The notes under the pieces: generated by a model | What the model was told of the DNA's origin: nothing | Seen by the model: the letters and a program-made list of their open reading frames with translations, nothing else | Databases searched by the model: none | From: Rhinopithecus roxellana | Taxonomy: Eukaryota; Chordata; Mammalia; Primates; Cercopithecidae | Direction of reading: 5' to 3' | Assembly (NCBI RefSeq): GCF_007565055.1 | Contig: NC_044554.1 | Span: 14,051,921-14,115,920, forward strand | DNA length: 64,000 bases | Shown here: piece after piece, positions 56,621 to 64,000 of the stretch | How the letters are laid out: every line of letters begins with the position of its first letter | How positions within the stretch are numbered: position 1 is the first letter of the stretch | Translations under genes and position numbers: made by a program

Positions 56621-57589
56621 CAAAGCAGGAGGGGGTTCACACACTGGCTATCCTGATTACAGTGCATTGGACAAGGAGCTCTCCCACTGGAAGCTGTATC
56701 ACAGAACCAAAGGAACTGCCTTGGCGGGCAAAACCACATTCAGCAGTCCTTCAATCGGCCAGGGCCTTCCCTGCCCGTGTGCTCATTCACTTATACTACC
56801 CATGTGGTCTCTTACAATTGCTTTTCCTCTCCTTAACTCTCTTTTCTTACCCCATCCCCTACCCCCAACTCCCTCTTGTCCTTAAAAGCTTCTTCCTGGT
56901 TTACACCTTAACCTCTTTGTAGGATTCCAGTAAATGCCAAGGCTTGTGGAGGTGGAAGATTATAAATCAAAGCCACAGACACAGACATGGAGGAGGAGCC
57001 ACCCAGGGGGTGGAAGGGCCACAACTTGAAAACAAGTGAGCCTCTTTCATCCCAGTGGGATTTTTGTTTTTTAAGGTCTGCAGTTCCGGTGGGGCACTAA
57101 ATCAGAAGCTATGGTTTCTGAGACTTACAGGAAGAACTATAACTAGATAGTTGTCCATATGTGTTTCCTGAGTTTCAGCAAAACTTGGGGGCCTAGAGAA
57201 ATCCTGTTATTTAAAAAAAGTGTCGTTTCTCCGTTAGCAAAATAGGTTTCACATTTTAAAAGTAGCTTAAAGCACAGCATCAACCATTCTTTCGTCCACA
57301 ATTGAGACGTTCCATTAAATGATAGAAGGGGTCAGCTTTGAGAGATCTGACTAAATTTCATTTAAGTCAGTTCTCAATTATCTGTGCTAGTGGAGGGGAT
57401 CCAGGGACAGAATTCCACTGGGACTCTAAATCACTGTTCATTTGCATTTGGCATTATGAGGCATTTTAGTAATGAACACTTTAATATGGGTGTGCCTGCA
57501 GTTCTGGAAATTTACAACTGTTTATAGCAAATAACAAAGCTACTCAGTGAAGATGCTGACAGGGCTGGAATGCTGTCAAATGACTTTTC
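56621..57589. other. Unique stretch, no gene seen
   Basis: Pyrimidine-rich at 56,820-56,890. Open frames 56,595-56,922 begin in Alu sequence and are not supported. Confidence 0.4.
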
Positions 57590-57599
57590 CAGCCTCTGG

Positions 57600-57780
57600 A
57601 CCAACTCTGTTTACTGAGGCCTGGAAACACAATAGGCTTTGGCTTCAGACAGGAAGGTTTAAATCCTTAGACTCACATATCAAGTAGTTTAGGAAAAAAA
57701 AAAAAAAAAATCCTGAAGCTGCTGTGTGATTTTTCAGATTCCTCATTTGAAAAATGGGAAAAAGAAGTAATATCAAGTGC
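57600..57780 (+). mobile_element. Probable MIR remnant with A-run expansion
   Basis: 'aggctttggcttcagacagg' and 'gctgctgtgtgatttttcag', then 'cctcatttgaaaaatgggaa' follow MIR order. An A17 run (57,693-57,709) sits in the middle. Confidence 0.6.
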
Positions 57781-58159
57781 CTTGACCATGGCATCAGAGA
57801 ATGGCATCAGAGAATGGCCTCCGAAGTTGTGAAGGGTTCTCAGACAAAACTTTGAAATATAATGCAGAATTCAATCAGGTATTATTTTAATCTTTAAGTA
57901 GTCTAGATGGGTTGCAAGCTTCCATGAATAGAGGAGAGCTGTTAAGTACTTGGGTTAAGAGGGCTGGAGACCAACTCCTGTATAAATTGTGACATTCTGT
58001 CTATATAGTATAAAGGGAGCTCAGCATGACCCAAGAAGGTCACAGACCAGAATCACTGGCTGAAACCTCTGGCCAGTGACCAACCTCAACTCAAAGGTAA
58101 GTACATTTTGTGTTCCTAAGAATTCAGAAAGTTCGAAATTCCTATTAAAAAGTTGCTGC
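57781..58159. other. Unique stretch, no gene seen
   Basis: Contains a 17-bp tandem duplication 'ggcatcagagaatggcatca' near 57,789-57,822. Confidence 0.45.
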
Positions 58160-58390
58160 TGGCCAGGCACAGTGCCTTACATCTATAATCCCATCTCTAC
58201 AAAAATTACAAAGAAGCCAGGCATAGTGACGGGCACCTGTAGTCCCAGCTACTGGGGAGGCTGAGGCAGGAGGATTGCTTGATCCCAGGAGGCAGAGGTT
58301 ACAGTGAGCCAAGATTGTGCCACTGCACTCCAGCGTGGGTGACAGAGCAAGACCCTGTCTTAAAAAAAAAAAAGAAAAGAAAAAAATAAT
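58160..58390 (+). mobile_element. Alu SINE with left-arm deletion
   Basis: 'ggccaggcacagtgccttac' and 'atctataatcc', then jumps to 'catctctacaaaaattacaa'. About 75 bp of the left arm are missing; the right arm is complete. Confidence 0.9.
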
Positions 58391-58439
58391 ACTGTTTGCT
58401 AGAAGACTTGAGACCTTCCCATAGCCACATGAATGGGTA

Positions 58440-58620
58440 TGGAGGTGAATTCGCCCCCAGGAGAGCCTTCAGATGAAAAGGTGGAAACCCAACACCTTGA
58501 CTACAGCCTTGTGAGAGAACCTAAATTACAGGCACCTAGCTAAGCTGTACCCCAGATTCCTGACCCAAAGAAACTGTAAGATAATAAATGTTTGTTGTTT
58601 AAAGCTGCTTTTTAAAAAAG
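58440..58620 (+). mobile_element. Probable ERVL-MaLR LTR remnant
   Basis: 'caacaccttgactacagcct', 'cagattcctgacccaaagaa' and 'ataataaatgtttgttgttt' match the 3' part of MLT/MST-type LTRs, including AATAAA, as I remember them. Confidence 0.55.
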
Positions 58621-59271
58621 TTTCTGCTCTATGGTTTATCCACAGTCAACTTATTCTGTGTGTTAATACGTGAACCATTATAATTCTCAATAATACATTT
58701 GATTTTGCACTAAGTGGCAGATGTGGCCTTGAGTTCTCCACAGTGCCCAAGAAGCCAGATGGCAAGAAGGCTCATTTAGGCAGCCCTCCTACACAAAACT
58801 CTGCACCACATGCACAAATTCTGAATTGCGTCTGTAGGAGGAAGGGGGTGGTTAGAATCGGGCAGAAAGAGTCAGAAACCAAGTGCCCAAGCATTCATGA
58901 TCTGCTGAAAATACCAAGTGAATTTCTGCAGTTTCCTTACCATCCATATTATATAACATGCCCTGGATTAAGGACTCATTCTTGATCACTGAGGTACAAT
59001 TGGGTCCTTGTGCCCATAAACAAAAGAAAGCTTGGCTAATGCAGTTGTACATTCTTTCCAAAGAACACATTTGTTTTCGATTAGGAAGTCAGAGCACTGT
59101 TCTGCTAAATGTTTAGATCTGGTATTACTTAGGATAGGAGTTCAACAACTGTAACAAACTGATGCCAAAATTGAGTAGCAGTTCAGTAATGTCAGGGGCC
59201 TGGTTTCCTTCTCTTGGTGCTGCCACCTTCGATACATGGCTTCCATTTCACTGCTTAAGATAGCTGCTTCA
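58621..59271. other. Unique stretch, no gene seen
   Basis: No repeat or exon recognised; overlapping short frames at 58,743-59,070 on both strands are unsupported. Confidence 0.4.
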
Positions 59272-59565
59272 GCCGGGCGCGGTGGCTCAAGCCTGTAATC
59301 CCAGCACTTTGGGAGGCCGAGACGGGCGGATCACGAGGTCAGGAGTTCGAGACCATCCTGGTGAACACGGTGAAACCCCATCTCTACTAAAAAATACAAA
59401 AACTAGCCGGGCGAGGTGGCGGCGCCTGTGGTCCCAGCTACTCGGGAGGCTGAGGCAGGAGAATGGCGGGAACCCGGGAGGCGGAGCTTGCAGTGAGCTG
59501 AGATCCAGCCACTGCACTCCAGCCTGGGCGACACAGCAAGACTCCATCTCAAAAAAAAAAAAAAA
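59272..59565 (+). mobile_element. Young AluY (Old World monkey-type)
   Basis: 'gccgggcgcggtggctcaag' with 'gagacgggcgga' and 'gctgagatccagcc'. Perfect duplication 'aagatagctgcttcag'. Confidence 0.96.
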
Positions 59566-59654
59566 GATAGCTGCTTCAGCTCCCACCCTCACATCTGTGT
59601 TCCAGCAGAAAGGGCTAAGATGAAGACACTCCTCCTTTTTAAGGTTAACAATCT

Positions 59655-59937
59655 GGGCCAGGCACGGTGGTTCATGCCTATAATCCCAGCACTTTGGGAG
59701 GCTGAGGTGGGCAGATCACTTGAGTTCAGTAGTTTGAGACCAGCCTGGGCAACAGGGTGAAACTTTGTCTCTACAAAAATAACCCAGGTATGGTGGTGTG
59801 TGCCTGTAGTCCCAGCTACATGGGGGGCTAAGGCAGTAGAATTACTTGAGCCCAGGATACTGAGGCTGCAGTGAGCCATGTTCTTGTCACTGTACTCCAG
59901 CCTAGGTGACAAAGTGAGACCCTGGTCCAAAAAAAAT
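59655..59937 (+). mobile_element. Alu SINE (AluS/J)
   Basis: 'gggccaggcacggtggttca' through 'gagaccctggtccaaaaaaa'. 'aatctgg' on both sides. Confidence 0.93.
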
Positions 59938-60198
59938 CTGGATGTTTTATACATCACTTATACTCCCATCTATGACCATATCTGGCTGCAAGGGAAGCTG
60001 GGAAACTGGGTGACTGTGTATCCAGCTAAAAATTCCATTAAATAAGAAGAAAAGTACACATTGGAAGATAAGCAGTTTCTGCCAGGATTCCCTTCCTGTG
60101 GCTTACTACCTCCAAACATACCTGATTAATATTCAAATTGCTGGGCTAAAAGCCTGTTTAATTCCCTATGTAAAGAACATGTTGAAGACTAGAGGCTT

Positions 60199-60405
60199 GT
60201 CCAGGCACGGTGGCTCATGCCCACCTTTACTAAAAATACAAAAATTAGCTGGACACGGTGGTGGGCACCTGTAATCCCAGCTACTCAGGAGAATTGCTTG
60301 AACCTGGGAGGTGGAGGTTGCAGTGAGCCGAGATTGTGCCCCTGCACTCCAGCCTGGGTGACAGAGCAAGACCCTGTCTCAAAAAAAGAAAAAAAAAAAA
60401 AACAA
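60199..60405 (+). mobile_element. Alu SINE with left-arm deletion
   Basis: 'gtccaggcacggtggctcat' then jumps from 'gccca' to 'cctttactaaaaatacaaaa'. The rest of the left arm is missing. Flanked by 'act(a/g)gaggct'. Confidence 0.9.
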
Positions 60406-60620
60406 ACTGGAGGCTGTTTTGCACCCTCTATTATTTTTGGATAGCACAGGTAGTACATGTTTATTCTTGGGGGAAAAACAGAACATACAAATCAGTAAGA
60501 ACTTGAGAATTAACATCATGAGACTCTATACCCAGTCATAATAATGGTAGGATTTCGATGTCTTTCCTGATAGACTTTCCTAAAACAAATGTAGACGTGT
60601 AACATACAATCTCATGGTGC

Positions 60621-60646
60621 TGATTGACATTATATAATGTCAATCA
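60621..60646. repeat. Perfect 26-bp palindrome
   Basis: The arms tgattgacattat and ataatgtcaatca are exact reverse complements with no spacer. A second, imperfect palindrome (caccgtcatgatggtg) follows at 60,647-60,662. Confidence 0.95.
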
Positions 60647-60764
60647 CCACCGTCATGATGGTGATGATGATAAATGGCCAGTACTATTGTGTATGTCAGG
60701 TAGGGAGAGGATTTTGCACCTAACCTGTCATACAACTGAAAGAAAATAGAAATTGGGAGAATTG

Positions 60765-60829
60765 GATTTCACTTTTACCTCTTCACTGACCAACTGACCC
60801 TGTGTCACCCTGAATCAGTAACCTAAAAT
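60765..60829 (+). mobile_element. MIR remnant, 5' part (split by two Alus)
   Basis: 'actgaccctgtgtcaccctg' and 'aatcagtaacctaaaatctt' correspond to the MIR core. It continues at 61,400 after the two Alus ('ccatttctccatctgtaaaa'). Confidence 0.6.
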
Positions 60830-61123
60830 CTTTTTTTTTTCTTAAAGACAGAGTCTCGCTCTCACCCAAGCTAGAGTGCAGTGGTGCAATCTCAGTTCAC
60901 TGGAACCTCTGCCTCCCAGGTTCAAGCAATTCTGCCTCAGCCTCCCAAGTTGCTGGGATTACAGGCACCTGCCACCACTCCCGGCTAATTTTTTTATATT
61001 TTTAGTAGAGACAAGGTTTCACCATGTTGGCCAGGCTGGTCTCGAACTCCTGACCTCAAGTGATCCACCCACCTCAGTCTCCCAAATTGTTGGGATTACA
61101 GGCGTCAGCCACTGCACCTGACC
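60830..61123 (-). mobile_element. Alu SINE (AluS-like), antisense
   Basis: T-run, 'aagacagagtctcgctctca' through 'gtcagccactgcacctgacc'. 'aaaatctt' flanks it. Confidence 0.93.
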
Positions 61124-61136
61124 CCCCAACAAAATC

Positions 61137-61399
61137 TTTTTTTTTTTTTTTTTTTTTTTGAGACGGAGTCTTGGTCTGTCGCCAGGCTGGAGTACAGTGG
61201 CTGGATCTCGGCTCACTGCAGCCTCCACCTCCCAGGTTCAATCAATTCTGCCTCAGCCTCCTGAGTAGTTGGGACTACAGATGTGCACTGCCACTCCCAG
61301 CTAATTTTTTTGTATTTTTAGTAGAGACGGGGTTTCATCATGTTGGCCAGGATGGTCTTGATCTCCTGACTTTGTGATCTGCCTGCCTCGGCCTCCCAA
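61137..61399 (-). mobile_element. Alu SINE (AluS/Y), antisense, 5'-truncated
   Basis: T22, 'gagacggagtcttggtctgt' to 'gcctcggcctcccaaa', then stops before the box A end. 'aaaatctt' follows at about 61,403, giving three copies of that target motif around two Alus. Confidence 0.93.
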
Positions 61400-61600
61400 A
61401 CTTAAAATCTTAATGTTTCCATTTCTCCATCTGTAAAATGGAAATTAGTTACATTTGATTTTTCTGATCCCCAAGATAGTTGTGAAAATCAATTATTCCT
61501 GCCTGTATTCCTTTAAGTATTCTTGGATGCCCACTATGTGTCAGGTATTGAGAACAAGACACACATGCTCCCTGTCCCCATGGAATGGAACCTAATAAGT
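61400..61600 (+). mobile_element. MIR/L2 remnant, 3' part
   Basis: 'ttccatttctccatctgtaa' continues the MIR at 60,765. 'cccactatgtgtcaggtatt' with 'catgctccctgtccccatgg' is L2-like. Confidence 0.55.
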
Positions 61601-62330
61601 GAAGCGTAGCAACATGTTTTGAGAAATATCAGCTGGGATACATAGGTGAAGGGTTACTGTCGAGGAGTGGCCACTAAGTATCCGTAGCGTTCCTCCGTCC
61701 TTCACACTCTCCTTGATACCTCTTTCCCAAGGTCAAAGTTGGGGAAAAGGTGAGAGATAAAGAGGTCACATGAGTGACTATGGCCCAGCCTGGTCAAGCT
61801 GCCATTTTACACTCCACCCACTCCCCAACTCAGTCATCCCTAACTCTACTACAGGAATCCAGATTTTCTCTTCTATGTGCCCCACCCTCTGACAGGGAAG
61901 TAGGAAAACAGAGATTTGTAGAAGTTGGTAACAGCTAATGTCAGAAGGCAAACTTCCATTTCTAGATCCAAGAAAAACTTCCTGTTTTGTTAAGACACTT
62001 CTTAGGAGCGGAAACTGGCTCACTCAAATGAAAACCACAATGAATAATTTTACTGATTTGTACCATATGTTTAGCAAGCCTGAAATCCCAAGAGGAGGCT
62101 GGTGAATAAAGAGAAATCATCAGAAAGGGACTGTCAGATACCAACCCCCAACCAACCAGGGCTTTTCCCCACATCACCACTCCCTGAAAGAACAGCAACA
62201 ACTGAGGGATGGAAACACATTTGGGACACATGATGCAAAGGTGACCTGGTGGCTCATGTAAGGGCTGTGTGACTTGGTCATCATCCTTTCTCCAGATGGA
62301 GTTTCCCTTTTTACAAAAAGATGTAGAAAA
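61601..62330. other. Unique stretch, no gene seen
   Basis: Minus-strand frames at 61,778-62,231 have no recognised domain and no splice support. Confidence 0.4.
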
Positions 62331-62339
62331 GCAGCTGTA

Positions 62340-62640
62340 CTAGCATAGACAGTGCTGCAGTAACAAATTAGCTCTGGAGTCTTGGCTTAACACAGTAAAA
62401 GTTTATTTCATGTTTTCATTACATGACACATACAGATTGGTGGTGGAGTGGGAAGTGGAGATGGGAATTCTGCTTAAGAACCCTGGTTGATAGAGGCTCT
62501 GGCATTTGCAGCTGTATCACTGGAGCCTTGGGCCATCGCCATCTTGGCCGCAGAGGGAGAGAATGCATAGAGAATTCACACGTGTCCTATACTTCAGCCT
62601 GGAAGGGACACATATCACCTCTGTCTCAGTAGTTGGACAG
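62340..62640. mobile_element. Probable ancient LTR/LINE repeat
   Basis: 'cagtgctgcagtaacaaatt', 'ggcttaacacagtaaaagtt' and 'tatttcatg' resemble a common old mammalian repeat (MLT1-like) whose exact family I cannot fix. Frames inside are not called. Confidence 0.45.
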
Positions 62641-62906
62641 AACGAACTACAGATGAACTGGGATAGATGGGGAAGCCTATGGATGTTCGATCAGCAATAA
62701 ATGCCTCTGCCACACAGGCTTTTAATGCTATGTGCATGTTACTACGTGTTATGGCAGCCCAGAATTTCAGACATATCTTTTGAATCCTAATCTGCTGGGA
62801 TATCTCATCTAAGATTCTTATTTATTTCCTGAGCACCTAATAGGCAGTTCTCAGGTCAAAAATAGCACACCAGTGGGTTCTGCATAATGAGTTTACCTCT
62901 AGAGTT

Positions 62907-62965
62907 TTCCCTCTCCCCTCCCCTCCCCTCCCTTCCCCTCCCTTCCCCTCCTCTCCTCTCCTTTT
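62907..62965 (+). repeat. (CCCTC)n pyrimidine tract
   Basis: About 55 bp of nearly pure C/T in ccctc/ccttc units, next to the T-rich end of the following Alu, whose tail may have given rise to it. Confidence 0.9.
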
Positions 62966-63258
62966 TCTTTCGATGGGGTCTTGTTCTGTTGTCCAGGCTG
63001 GAGTGCAGTGGCACAAACACAGCTCACTGCAGCCTCAATTCCTGGGCTCAGGCAGTACTCCTGCCTCAGCCTCCCATGTAGCTCAGACCACAGGTGTGTG
63101 CCACCATGCTAATTTTTTTTTAATTTTTTGTTTTTTTTTGTATAGACAGGGGCTCACTTTGTTGCTCAGGCTGGTCTCAAACTCCTGGGCCCAAGCGATC
63201 CTCCTGCCTAAGCCTCCCAAACTGCTAGGATTACAGGCATGAGCCACCATGCCCAGCC
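62966..63258 (-). mobile_element. Old AluJ-like SINE, antisense
   Basis: 'gatggggtcttgttctgttg' through 'gagccaccatgcccagcc'. AluJ-type 'tcaaactcctgggcccaagc'. Confidence 0.92.
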
Positions 63259-63712
63259 TTTTCCTTTTTAATTTAATTTTTTACCTAATTAGCTAGTCCA
63301 CAGGAATTAGCAGCTCAGCATGGCCTCACAATATGTTGTTGGAGGACTGACATAGCTTGGTGTCCCTGGGAGCATGGATTAGTCATTGGAATTCAAAGCC
63401 GAGCTTTTAAAAAGTATGGAATTTTAAGCTGTTCACATTTAATTGCACAACAATGACAACATAAAACTGAAGGGTTGTTCTCTGAAGGATTATTGACCAT
63501 AATTGTTCAAAATGTATTATGATTCAAGCCTCCTCTTGCAGTTGACTCATGTTTGACTTTTGTCCAGTGTTTCTATGCTCAGGGATGGTGCTCTGTATTC
63601 ATCACCATTATCAATTAAATATACATACAGTCCGTACACATAGGCTGCAGTTCTCTTGAATGAAGTTGTATGCCCTTGCTGAGTAGAGTGGGAGGAGTCT
63701 TCTTTTTCTTGC
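63259..63712. other. Unique AT-rich stretch, no gene seen
   Basis: No repeat or exon recognised. Confidence 0.45.
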
Positions 63713-64000
63713 CTTTTTTTTTTTTTTTTTTTTTTTTTTGGAGACAGGGTCTCACTTTGTCACTCATGCTGGAGTGCAGTGGTGTGAACATGGCTTACTG
63801 CAGGCTCAACCTCCTGGACTCAAACAATTCTCCTGTCTCAGCACCCCTCAAGTAGCTGGGACTACAGGCATGCGCCATGCCCAGCTGATTTTTGCATTTT
63901 TTGTAGTAATAGGGTTTCACCATGTTGCCTAGGCTGGTCTCTACCTCCTGAGCTCAAGTGATATGCCTGCATTGGCCTCCCAAAGTGCTGGGATTACAGG
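63713..64000 (-). mobile_element. Alu SINE (AluJ/S), antisense, cut by the window edge
   Basis: T27 run, 'gagacagggtctcactttgt' to 'gctgggattacagg' at the last base of the window; the left-arm start lies outside. Confidence 0.93.

Noticed and set aside
1..64000. A novel defence, toxin or viral system
   Set aside because: No viral or prokaryotic-type genes. The only virus-related sequences are doubtful short LTR relics (12,010; 58,440; 62,340) with no gag, pol or env frame.

Overview
The window is nuclear DNA from a primate, most likely an Old World monkey such as a macaque. About 50 Alu copies fill it, alongside MIR, L2, L1M, MER1, MER2 and MER5 remnants. The youngest Alus share a subtype pattern ('ggctcaagcctg', 'gagacgggcgga', 'ggcgtaaacccgggagg', 'gctgagatccggcc'), have long A tails and often intact target-site duplications. 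I associate this pattern with the Cercopithecidae AluYR-type lineages. There is no bacterial gene, operon, CRISPR array or exogenous virus.

Layout. Positions 1-18,000 are AT-rich and repeat-dense, with no coding exon I can name. They probably form the first intron(s) or downstream part of a gene read leftward. Positions 18,700-21,400 form a large CpG island, almost certainly a bidirectional promoter. It holds a (GCG)n tract at 19,690-19,749, several YY1-type CCAT boxes, a CCAAT box, a probable leftward 5'UTR exon ending in a splice donor at 19,357, and a probable rightward first exon ending in a donor at 20,971. Positions 21,400-51,200 are again repeat-rich intron-like DNA. Positions 51,230-52,050 form a second, smaller CpG island with ETS and YY1 sites and a leftward exon ending in a consensus donor at 51,844. 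Positions 52,050-64,000 are repeat-rich, with no recognised exon. I could not name any of the genes from sequence alone, so gene symbols are left empty.

The most informative oddities are remnants of RNA or DNA copying. A 592-bp insert (32,784-33,375) has a perfect 13-bp target-site duplication and an A-rich tail; it carries the 3' end of 28S rRNA running into 3'ETS-like sequence, so it looks like an L1-mobilised copy of unprocessed pre-rRNA. A second, internal 28S rRNA fragment lies antisense at about 44,735-45,012. A MER1 transposon (38,952-39,522) is interrupted by an internally deleted copy of an L1M/Alu junction that also occurs about 4 kb downstream (42,928-43,299), and the insert is flanked by a 38-bp direct duplication. 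Other points are a perfect 26-bp palindrome, a 165-bp AT-rich hairpin, Alus collapsed between their two arms, and a few candidate exons with good splice signals.

Nearly all long open frames here are translations of Alu consensus, of GC-rich promoter DNA or of the rRNA copy, and are not annotated as genes. I found no convincing previously undescribed biological system. The rRNA retrocopy and the templated insertion are the best leads.
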